From JAMXLO01 sp035492535 (GTDB taxonomy: Bacteria > Pseudomonadota > Alphaproteobacteria > Acetobacterales > Acetobacteraceae), in assembly GCA_035492535.1 (NCBI GenBank), contig DATJJM010000220.1, forward strand, positions 1 through 6,260: 6,260 nucleotides of DNA, read 5' to 3'. Positions within the stretch are counted from its first letter, which is position 1; each line of letters begins with the position of its first letter. The position numbers and the translations under genes are program-made. Below are positions 1 through 6,260 of this stretch, piece by piece. A model generated the notes under the pieces. The model was not told the DNA's origin. It ran no database searches and saw only the letters and a list, made by a program, of their open reading frames with translations.

Positions 1-627
1 GTGGCCGAGATCATCAAGGTGCGCGAGGAGTGGATGGCTCAGTGGAAGCCGCTGCTGAACTCCAATGAGGCACCGATCAGCCCGTATCGCGTGATCTGGG
101 AACTGATGGCGGGGACCGATCCGAAGAACACCATCATCACGCATGATGCCGGCAGCCCGCGCGATCAGATCTCGCCATTCTGGGTTTCCACCGAGCCGTT
201 GTCGTATATCGGCTGGGGGAAGACGACACAGCTCGGCATGGGCCTCGGGCTCGCGATGGGCGCGAAGCTGGCGAAGCCCGACAAACTCTGCATCAACTTC
301 TGGGGCGATGCGGCGATCGGCTTCACCGGCATGGATTTCGAGACGGCAGTGCGCGAGCGCATCCCCATCCTGTCCTGCCTGATGAACAATTTCTCCATGG
401 CGATCGAGCTGAAGGTGATGCCGGTGAGCACGGAGAAGTACCGTTCCACCGACATCTCCGGCAACTATGCCGACATGGCGAAGGCGTTCGGCGGCTATGG
501 CGAGCGCGTCACGGATCCGGGGCAGATCAAGGCGGCGATCCAGCGCGGCATCGAGCAGACGCAGAAGGGCATGCCGGCGCTGCTCGAGTTCATCACCGCG
601 AAAGAGACGCGGGTTTCCAAGTTCTAG
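1..627 (+). CDS. Thiamine-pyrophosphate-requiring enzyme, C-terminal part (5' end outside window)
   Basis: This is the C-terminal TPP-binding domain of an acetolactate synthase/benzoylformate decarboxylase-like enzyme. Such enzymes decarboxylate or ligate 2-keto acids in the cytoplasm using TPP and Mg2+. Seen: the cofactor motif starts at residues 102-104 (Gly-Asp-Ala, where the family norm is Gly-Asp-Gly) and ends with Asn-Asn at 129-130. This matches the usual GDG-x(24-27)-NN spacing, so D103 and N130 are the likely metal ligands. A Gly-rich stretch (about residues 71-88, GWGKTTQLGMGLGLAMGA) precedes it, as in this superfamily. Full members have roughly 550-600 residues and carry the catalytic glutamate in an N-terminal domain. 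Only 208 residues are visible, so the GTG at base 1 is almost certainly an internal valine codon. The stop is TAG at 625-627. The substrate cannot be read from this part; the protein resembles proteins annotated only as 'thiamine pyrophosphate-requiring protein'. Confidence 0.9.
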   Translation: MAEIIKVREEWMAQWKPLLNSNEAPISPYRVIWELMAGTDPKNTIITHDAGSPRDQISPFWVSTEPLSYIGWGKTTQLGMGLGLAMGAKLAKPDKLCINFWGDAAIGFTGMDFETAVRERIPILSCLMNNFSMAIELKVMPVSTEKYRSTDISGNYADMAKAFGGYGERVTDPGQIKAAIQRGIEQTQKGMPALLEFITAKETRVSKF

Positions 628-633
628 ATACGT

Positions 634-670
634 GTGGCGGCCTGATGCCCGGGGGGCATGGGGCCGCCAC
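634..670 (+). terminator. Strong GC hairpin just after the TPP-enzyme stop codon, possible terminator
   Basis: A 9-bp perfect outer stem (634-642 GTGGCGGCC with 662-670 GGCCGCCAC) is followed by a wobble and a mismatch, then a 6-bp inner stem (645-650 ATGCCC with 654-659 GGGCAT) closed by a 3-nt loop. It begins 6 bases after the stop codon, where a transcript end would be expected. No T-run follows on the + strand, so it is not a textbook intrinsic terminator. It could instead be an mRNA 3'-end stabiliser, or act together with Rho. The structure is read directly from the sequence; the role is inferred. Confidence 0.5.
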
Positions 671-671
671 T

Positions 672-758
672 CGTCACGGCGGGCGAAGACCCACCCTCCA
701 CGTCTCTTTGCGTGGCAAGAAGAACAAGACGTGGATGCCGACCTTCGTCGGCATGACG
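672..758. repeat. Imperfect palindromic intergenic element
   Basis: The two arms (672-706 and 726-758) are imperfect inverted copies of each other. The outer ends are CGTCA (672-676) and TGACG (754-758). The inner arms match perfectly over 9 bp: 697-705 TCCACGTCT with 727-735 AGACGTGGA. The right arm alone also forms a perfect 8-bp hairpin, ATGCCGAC (735-742) with GTCGGCAT (747-754), around the loop CTTC. This build (GTGGATGCCG...CGGCATGACG in the right arm) looks like the dispersed palindromic repeats common between genes in alphaproteobacterial genomes. Only one copy is in the window, so repetitiveness is inferred. It ends just before the purine-rich ribosome-binding site of the ATPase gene. 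Confidence 0.6.
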
Positions 759-784
759 ATGAAGGAAGGACGTTCGACTACGCC

Positions 785-1840
<1,056 letters not shown>

Positions 1841-1931
1841 ACACTCTCGCGCGGTCGGCAGAATATGATGGCGGAATGGATCCTCAATATCCGGTCGCGA
1901 GGGTCCTGAGAGCGGGCGGGTGACCGGCAAT

Positions 1932-1936
1932 GGAGG
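1932..1936 (+). promoter_or_regulatory. Ribosome-binding site of the substrate-binding protein gene
   Basis: GGAGG, 10 bases before ATG 1947, is a near-consensus Shine-Dalgarno sequence and the best in the window. It decides the start of the binding-protein gene against the in-frame GTG at 1920, which lies upstream of it. A strong site fits the high expression usually needed for binding proteins relative to their permeases. Confidence 0.8.
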
Positions 1937-1946
1937 AAACTATCGA

Positions 1947-3293
1947 ATGACGATTTCGCGGCGTGATTCACTGGCTCTCGGTGCTGCGGCGTTGGGGGCG
2001 GCGTCGATCCCGATCATCGGCGCAAAGGCAGCGTTCGATGACGTCCCTACCGCGGACGTGAAGCCGCCGGAATTCAAGATCGAAAAGGGCGCATCGCTGC
2101 ACATGATCCGCCCGGCGAAATTCATCGATCCGGACGAGGTCTATTGGAAGAAGAACACGGAAGAATTCACCAAGAAGACCGGCGTCGAGGTGAAGGTGGA
2201 CTTCATAAGCTGGGAAGACCTGCGTCCGCAGCTCGCGGTGGTGGCCAACACCGGGGCCGGCGCCGACATCTTCGTCAGCTTCGGTGCCGATCCGCACATC
2301 TATTCCGAGAAGCTGGTGGAGATGACCGATCTTGCCGATTATCTCGGCGCGAAATACGGCGGCTGGTATCCGCTGGCGCTGTTGTATGGTCAGAAGTGGA
2401 ACACCAAGAACTGGCTCGCGCTTCCCCTGGGGGGCGGCACCGGACCGGTGATGTATCGCAAGACCTGGGTCAACGAGGTCGGCTACACCGAGATTCCTAA
2501 TGATCTCGAGAAGTTCCTCGACCTTTGCCAGAAGATGCAGAAGAACGGGCATCCGTGGGGCATGTCACTCGGCCACGCGCTGGGCGATGCCAACGGCTAT
2601 TCCGAATGGCTGTTGTGGTCGCACAACGCCTTCGTGGTGGACGAGAAGGGCAAGGTCGCCTTGGACTCCAAGGAGACGATAGCGGCGCTGAAATACGCAA
2701 CGGAGCTGCAGAAGACGATGGTCCAGGGCACGCTGACCTGGAACGATGTCGGCAACAACCAGGCCTACCAGTCAGGCGCCATCGGCATGACGTTCAACGG
2801 CGTGTCGCTGTACTATTCGATGCTGAAATCGCCTGACCAGAAGGTGCAGGCGATGGCCGCGGACACCTTCACGCAGGACACGCCGTATGGCTTCTCGAAG
2901 CAGAAGCCGATGTCGGCCGCGCCCATCAGTGCCATGCTGTTCAAGCACAGCAAGTATCCTAACGCGGCAAAGGAATACATCCGCTTCATGATGGAGAAGG
3001 ACCAGTACGGCCTGTGGCTGTCGAGCTGCCTCGGCTACTGGTGCCAGCCACTGAAGGCCTATGGCAAGATGAACTTCTGGAGCTCGGATCCGAAGCTGAA
3101 GCCATTCGCCACCGCGTTGGATTCACCGTTCTATGATGGCTACAAGGGACCGATCAGCGCAGCATCTGCCGCAGTGATCGCCAACTACACCGTGGTAGAC
3201 ATGTTCGCCTCGGTGGTGTCCGGCAATGCCACGCCCGAGTCAGCGGCAAAGCAGGCGGCGAAGGCAGCCGAACGCTACTACAAGAAGGCCTGA
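1947..3293 (+). CDS. Extracellular solute-binding protein, family 1 (carbohydrate ABC importer), Tat-exported
   Basis: Periplasmic binding protein (448 aa) that captures the substrate and delivers it to the permeases encoded downstream. The N-terminus is a twin-arginine signal: S-R-R-D-S-L at residues 4-9, an Ala/Gly/Leu-rich hydrophobic stretch to about 24, and a likely cleavage after A28 in AKA-A. There is no lipobox cysteine, so the mature protein should be soluble in the periplasm. The length and the overall pattern fit CUT1 family-1 binding proteins: a mature start rich in Lys and Asp, many aromatic residues for ligand stacking, and a C-terminal Ala/Lys-rich helix ending in YYKKA. Two cysteines, C361 and C366, lie close together. 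The start ATG 1947 is set by the GGAGG at 1932 and by the signal peptide; GTG 1920 is less likely. It follows the ATPase gene after 106 bp and precedes the first permease gene by 59 bp. The ligand is unknown: sugar, polyol, glycerol-3-phosphate-like or aromatic glycoside are all possible. Confidence 0.93.
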   Translation: MTISRRDSLALGAAALGAASIPIIGAKAAFDDVPTADVKPPEFKIEKGASLHMIRPAKFIDPDEVYWKKNTEEFTKKTGVEVKVDFISWEDLRPQLAVVANTGAGADIFVSFGADPHIYSEKLVEMTDLADYLGAKYGGWYPLALLYGQKWNTKNWLALPLGGGTGPVMYRKTWVNEVGYTEIPNDLEKFLDLCQKMQKNGHPWGMSLGHALGDANGYSEWLLWSHNAFVVDEKGKVALDSKETIAALKYATELQKTMVQGTLTWNDVGNNQAYQSGAIGMTFNGVSLYYSMLKSPDQKVQAMAADTFTQDTPYGFSKQKPMSAAPISAMLFKHSKYPNAAKEYIRFMMEKDQYGLWLSSCLGYWCQPLKAYGKMNFWSSDPKLKPFATALDSPFYDGYKGPISAASAAVIANYTVVDMFASVVSGNATPESAAKQAAKAAERYYKKA

Positions 3294-3305
3294 CACATCA
3301 CACTT

Positions 3306-3333
3306 GGGGCGCTGCCGCAGGCGGTGGTGCCCC
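3306..3333 (+). other. Hairpin between binding-protein and permease genes
   Basis: An 11-bp stem (3306-3316 with 3323-3333) with G/C pairs at both ends, GGGGC closing with GCCCC, three G-U wobbles in the RNA, and a 6-nt loop. No T-run follows. It begins 12 bases after the binding-protein stop codon. In other importer operons a hairpin at this place protects the 3' end of the binding-protein message, so that this protein is made in excess over the permeases. That role is inferred here. Confidence 0.5.
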
Positions 3334-3352
3334 GTCGAGGGACGGAGCCAAG

Positions 3353-4321
3353 ATGGGCACAACAACTGCCGATGTCGGCCTGCAGCGGCTGACCTTCACC
3401 CGCAAGCCGGATGGCTGGCTGACGCGGCTGTTCGACAACAAGTCGTTCCTCGTCTTCCTGTGCATGCTGCCGACGATCGGCCTGCTGGTGGTGTTCCTGA
3501 CGTATCCGCTTGGTCTCGGGCTTTGGCTGTCGATGACCGACGCGACGATTGGCCAGCCCGGTGAGTTCATCGGCTTCGACAACTTCGTCGACCTGATGAG
3601 CGATCCGATCTTCTGGATGTCGGTCACCAACACGATCTTCTACACAACTGTCGCTACGGCGGGAAAATTCGCGCTGGGGCTGTGGCTGGCGCTACTGCTG
3701 AATCACCACATTCCGTTCAAGGCATTCATCCGAGCCATCGTGCTGCTGCCGTGGATCGTGCCAACCGTGCTATCGGCAATCGCCTGGTGGTGGATCTACT
3801 CGCCGCAATTCTCCATCATCTCCTACGTCGTGGTGGACGTGCTTCACCTGCGCGACACCTACATCAATTTCCTGGGCACGCCCTGGCCGGCACGCTGGTC
3901 GCTGATCGTCGCCAATATCTGGCGTGGCATCCCGTTCGTGGCGATCACGCTGCTGGCAGGGCTGCAGACGATATCGCCCTCGCTGTACGAAGCGGCGCTG
4001 CTGGACGGCGCCAGCGGCTGGCAGAAATTCCGCCGCATCACCGTCCCGCTGCTGATGCCGATCCTGGCGGTGGCGCTGACGCTATCGGTGCTGTTCACCT
4101 TCTCTGACTTCCAGTTGGTCTACGCGATCACCCGCGGCGGCCCGTTCAACACCACGCACCTGATGGCGACACTGGCGTTCCAGCGCGCGATCCCTGGGGC
4201 GCAGCTTGGTGAAGGCGCTGCGATCGCCGTATCGATGATCCCGTTCCTTATCGGCGCAACGCTGCTGTGCTTCTTCGGTGTCGGCCGACGCAAATGGCAG
4301 CAAGGGGAAGCGAATGACTGA
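3353..4321 (+). CDS. Sugar-type ABC importer permease (MalF/UgpA-like)
   Basis: Inner-membrane permease (322 aa), one half of the translocation pore of the CUT1 importer. About six membrane segments can be seen, at roughly residues 31-60, 92-117, 126-149, 183-205, 232-257 and 287-310. The cytoplasmic EAA loop, which docks on the ATPase, lies at about 213-236: E213-A-A-L-L-D-G219 and then R-I-T-V-P232. This is the canonical binding-protein-dependent permease signature. The length is normal for UgpA-type subunits, which lack the large periplasmic insert of E. coli MalF. The start ATG 3353 has GGAG at 3344-3347 just upstream. The last 8 bases overlap the start of the second permease gene, so the two are probably translationally coupled and pair as a heterodimer. 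Confidence 0.95.
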   Translation: MGTTTADVGLQRLTFTRKPDGWLTRLFDNKSFLVFLCMLPTIGLLVVFLTYPLGLGLWLSMTDATIGQPGEFIGFDNFVDLMSDPIFWMSVTNTIFYTTVATAGKFALGLWLALLLNHHIPFKAFIRAIVLLPWIVPTVLSAIAWWWIYSPQFSIISYVVVDVLHLRDTYINFLGTPWPARWSLIVANIWRGIPFVAITLLAGLQTISPSLYEAALLDGASGWQKFRRITVPLLMPILAVALTLSVLFTFSDFQLVYAITRGGPFNTTHLMATLAFQRAIPGAQLGEGAAIAVSMIPFLIGATLLCFFGVGRRKWQQGEAND

Positions 4322-5228
4322 TACGCTGGTTCCGGACTCGCCGGCCGAAATACAGGCTGCCGTCGGCTACGAGCGGCCGGAGACGCTGGCGTGGGATTCG
4401 AAGCTGCGCCGCACCGTCACGATCTATATTCCGCTGGCGCTGTTCGTGATCGTGTTGCTGTTCCCGTTCTACTGGATGGCCATCACGTCGATCAAACCAG
4501 ACGACGAGATGTATGATTACCACCGGTTCAATCCGTTCTGGGTGCACTCGCCGACGCTGCACAATATCGAAGTGCTGCTGTTCCAGACCAACTATCCGCG
4601 TTGGCTGATGACCACCATGGGCATCGCTGTCGCCGCGACGTTCCTTTCCGTCGGGTCCAGCGTGCTGGCGGCCTATGCGATCGAACGGCTCAAGTTCAAG
4701 GGCGCGCAGCATGTCGGCCTGGCGATCTACCTGGCGTACCTCGTGCCGCCATCCATCCTGTTCATTCCGCTGGCCACGCTGATCTATCAGTTCGGGCTGT
4801 TCGACAATCCGGTCGCGCTCATCCTGACCTATCCCACATTCCTGGTTCCGTTCTGCACCTGGCTGCTGATTGGCTACTTCAAGTCGATTCCCTACGAATT
4901 GGAGGAATGCGCGCTGATCGATGGCGCGTCGCGGCTGCAGATCCTGCGGCGGATCACGTTGCCGCTGGCGGTGCCCGGTCTGATCTCGGCGGGCATCTTC
5001 GCGTTCACGCTGAGCTGGAATGAGTTCATTTACGCGCTGGCATTCATCCAAAGCACCGACAAGAAGACGGTGCCGGTGGCGATCCTGACCGAGCTGGTGA
5101 CCGGCGACGTGTATCAGTGGGGCGCGCTGATGGCCGGTTCGTTGCTGGGATCGGTGCCGGTAGCGCTGATCTACTCGTTCTTCGTCGAGTACTACGTCTC
5201 CTCGATGACTGGCGCTGTGAAGGAATAG
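4314..5228 (+). CDS. Sugar-type ABC importer permease (MalG/UgpE-like)
   Basis: Second inner-membrane permease (304 aa), the partner of the preceding subunit. Membrane segments can be seen at about residues 36-57, 97-122, 134-160, 165-187, 219-243 and 271-294. The ATPase-docking loop reads E198-C-A-L-I-D-G204 followed by R-I-T-L-P, so cysteine replaces the usual middle alanine of the EAA motif; the other key positions are kept. The long N-terminal cytoplasmic tail (about 35 residues) and the C-terminus (VEYYVSSMTGAVKE) fit MalG/UgpE proteins. ATG 4314 was chosen over the in-frame GTG at 4278, because a GGGGAAG (4304-4310) lies right before it and because an 8-bp overlap with the upstream gene is typical of coupled permease genes. 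The stop is TAG at 5226-5228, ending the transporter block. Confidence 0.95.
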   Translation: MTDTLVPDSPAEIQAAVGYERPETLAWDSKLRRTVTIYIPLALFVIVLLFPFYWMAITSIKPDDEMYDYHRFNPFWVHSPTLHNIEVLLFQTNYPRWLMTTMGIAVAATFLSVGSSVLAAYAIERLKFKGAQHVGLAIYLAYLVPPSILFIPLATLIYQFGLFDNPVALILTYPTFLVPFCTWLLIGYFKSIPYELEECALIDGASRLQILRRITLPLAVPGLISAGIFAFTLSWNEFIYALAFIQSTDKKTVPVAILTELVTGDVYQWGALMAGSLLGSVPVALIYSFFVEYYVSSMTGAVKE

Positions 5229-5261
5229 CCCGCACAATTCTCTCTCTTGTGGCGGAGCGAT

Positions 5262-5290
5262 GGTGAGTGGTGGGGCGGCCCCACCTCACC
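5262..5290 (+). terminator. GC-rich hairpin after the permease gene, first of a pair
   Basis: Outer stem GGTGAG (5262-5267) with CTCACC (5285-5290), a 2-nt bulge (5268-5269), then inner stem GTGGGG (5270-5275) with CCCCAC (5279-5284) around a 3-nt loop: 12 base pairs in all. It lies about 33 bases after the transporter's last stop codon. No T-run follows, so it may terminate weakly, act with Rho, or protect the 3' end of the transporter message. The structure is seen; the function is inferred. Confidence 0.5.
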
Positions 5291-5293
5291 CGG

Positions 5294-5319
5294 CCTCTCC
5301 GCCCCCAGGGGCGGAGAGG
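5294..5319 (+). repeat. Near-perfect palindrome (CCTCTCCGCCCC/GGGGCGGAGAGG), second of the hairpin pair
   Basis: The arms 5294-5305 and 5308-5319 are exact reverse complements (12 bp). In RNA this folds as 11 bp with a CCAG loop (5305-5308). Palindromes of this wording (CCTCTCCGCCCC...GGGGCGGAGAGG) recur between genes in many GC-rich proteobacterial genomes, so this is probably a copy of a dispersed intergenic repeat. Only one copy is in the window. Its right arm overlaps the purine-rich ribosome-binding site (GAGAGGGG, 5314-5321) of the hydroxylase gene that starts at 5331. Confidence 0.6.
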
Positions 5320-5330
5320 GGAATTAGGCC

Positions 5331-6260
5331 ATGCCGGCACGCACGGGCGAACAGTTTCTTCGCGGATTGAAAGACGACCGCGAGGTCTGGCTCGGCGGCG
5401 AACGCATCACCGATCCCGCGACGCATCCCGCGCTGACGGGTGCCGCGCATTCGATCGCCGCCGTGTTCGATCTCCAGCACGAGCGCGCCGACGTGTGTCT
5501 GATGCCGGACCCGGAGACCGGTGAGCGGATCAACGTCAGCCACATGATCCCGCGGTCGCGCGCTGATCTTGAAAGGCGGCACGCGGGGTTGCAGGCGATC
5601 GCTGAATATACCGTCGGGCTGATGGGGCGGACGCCCGACTATGTGAACGTCACTTACGCCGGGTTCGCAGGCTGCCATGGCGAGTGGTCTCATAGTGGCA
5701 ATGACCAGGGCGCGGACAATCTGATCCGTTACCAGAAGCACATGGCGCGTGCGGACCTGTCGCTGACGCACGCGATCATCCATCCGACCACGGATCGCGC
5801 ACGCGGCGCGGTGCCGCTCGGCGTCGACAATGTATCGCTGCACAAGGTCTGCGATACCGAGCATGGCATCGTGGTACGCGGCGCGCGCGTGCTGGCGACC
5901 CTGGCGCCGTTCGCTGATGACGTTGCGGTGTATCCGGCGGCGCCGATGCCGGACGCGAACCCGGCCCACGCGCTCAGCTTCTCCATTCCGATGGCGACGC
6001 CGGGGCTGAAGTTCCTGTGCCGTGACAGCGTCTCGGTGCCGGGCACGCTGTTCGACAATCCGTTCTCGAGCCGGTTCGATGAACAGGACGCGTTCGTCAT
6101 CTTCGACAATGTGGAAATCCCGCGCGACAGGTTGTTCATCGACGGCAATCTGGCGGTCTACAACGGCATCCTGCGGTCGAGCTGGTGGCCGAACATCATG
6201 CAGCAGGCGATGATCCGGGCGGAGACCAAGCTGACGTTTGCCTGGGGGATCGCCTCGCGC
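5331..6260 (+). CDS. HpaB-family FADH2-dependent aromatic hydroxylase (4-hydroxyphenylacetate 3-monooxygenase type), N-terminal part, runs off the window
   Basis: This is the oxygenase component of a two-component flavin monooxygenase; such enzymes use O2 and FADH2, supplied by a separate reductase, to hydroxylate phenolic rings in the cytoplasm. The family's marks are present: N-terminal TGEQFLRGLKDDREVWLGGE, MGRTPDY (R100, Y104), LTHAIIHP (H147), and SSRFDEQD (246-253) followed by FDNVEIPRDRLF. R100, Y104 and H147 match the substrate-binding Arg-Tyr-His trio known from E. coli and Thermus HpaB. The 310 visible residues compare with about 480-520 for full enzymes; there is no stop before the window ends. 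ATG 5331 is firm: an in-frame TAG lies at 5325-5327. The sequence between the motifs departs clearly from E. coli HpaB, so the substrate may differ (another phenol, a chlorophenol or a phenylpropanoid). No HpaC-like reductase gene is in the window. It follows the transporter on the same strand after 102 bp and may have its own regulation. Confidence 0.92.
   Translation, partial: MPARTGEQFLRGLKDDREVWLGGERITDPATHPALTGAAHSIAAVFDLQHERADVCLMPDPETGERINVSHMIPRSRADLERRHAGLQAIAEYTVGLMGRTPDYVNVTYAGFAGCHGEWSHSGNDQGADNLIRYQKHMARADLSLTHAIIHPTTDRARGAVPLGVDNVSLHKVCDTEHGIVVRGARVLATLAPFADDVAVYPAAPMPDANPAHALSFSIPMATPGLKFLCRDSVSVPGTLFDNPFSSRFDEQDAFVIFDNVEIPRDRLFIDGNLAVYNGILRSSWWPNIMQQAMIRAETKLTFAWGIASR

Noticed and set aside
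1..3. GTG at base 1 as the true start of the TPP gene
   Set aside because: The visible part is only the C-terminal cofactor domain of a family roughly three times longer, so the gene begins upstream of the window.
467..784. N-terminal extension of the ATPase frame into the TPP gene
   Set aside because: The extension is Arg/Ser-rich, overlaps the TPP coding sequence and crosses the palindromic gap; the family N-terminus begins exactly at ATG 785.
628..784. Sigma-70 or sigma-54 promoter before the ATPase gene
   Set aside because: A TGGCAAG at 713-719 lacks a matching -12 TTGC element, and no -35/-10 pair with proper spacing was seen; most of the gap is explained by the two palindromic structures.
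1841..1946. Small ORFs (14-15 codons starting at 1865 and 1876) and a weak inverted repeat (CTCGCG at 1846, CGCGAG at 1896) before the binding-protein gene
   Set aside because: There is no ribosome-binding site before these starts, and a 6-bp match 44 bases apart is expected by chance in GC-rich DNA. I saw no convincing promoter or operator in this 106-bp gap.
4248..5237. Long open frame on the minus strand across the second permease gene (329 codons)
   Set aside because: It is antisense to a clear membrane permease; the product is extremely Arg/Gln/His-rich and low in complexity, typical of a shadow frame.
5286..5969. Minus-strand open frame opposite the hydroxylase (227 codons)
   Set aside because: The + strand carries a convincing HpaB-family protein in a continuous frame from 5331 to the window end; the opposite frame shows no recognisable domain.

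Overview
The window reads as an ordinary catabolic stretch of a GC-rich proteobacterial chromosome, most likely an alphaproteobacterium of the Rhodospirillales/Acetobacteraceae or Bradyrhizobium type. That assignment is an inference from GC-rich third codon positions, the Tat-exported sugar-type binding protein, the character of the proteins and the palindromic intergenic repeats. No taxonomic marker gene is present. All six genes lie on the + strand, are closely spaced, and the window cuts through the first and last ones.

Layout: (1) positions 1-627 hold the C-terminal third of a thiamine-pyrophosphate (TPP) enzyme of the acetolactate synthase/benzoylformate decarboxylase superfamily. (2) A 157-bp gap (628-784) holds a strong GC hairpin followed by an imperfect palindrome of the dispersed-intergenic-repeat kind. 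(3) Positions 785-5228 encode a complete CUT1-type carbohydrate ABC importer: a MalK/UgpC-like ATPase, a Tat-exported substrate-binding protein, a MalF/UgpA-like permease and a MalG/UgpE-like permease. The two permease genes overlap by 8 bp, and a hairpin lies between the binding-protein gene and the first permease gene. (4) A 102-bp gap (5229-5330) holds two consecutive near-perfect hairpins; the second overlaps the likely ribosome-binding site of the next gene. (5) Positions 5331-6260 encode the first 310 residues of an HpaB-family FADH2-dependent aromatic hydroxylase (4-hydroxyphenylacetate 3-monooxygenase family), cut by the window edge.

How the genes may work together: the transporter is complete and self-consistent (ATPase, binding protein and two permeases). 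The flanking TPP enzyme and HpaB-type hydroxylase are typical of aromatic or 2-keto-acid catabolism, so the cluster may import and degrade a plant-derived aromatic compound or its glycoside. That link rests only on proximity and shared strand. No regulator, flavin reductase partner or ring-cleavage enzyme is inside the window. There is no gene-free stretch longer than 300 bases. I saw no RNA gene, CRISPR array, insertion sequence, phage gene or defence gene, and nothing that looks like a new system; the most interesting features are the intergenic hairpins and the unusual gene neighbourhood.
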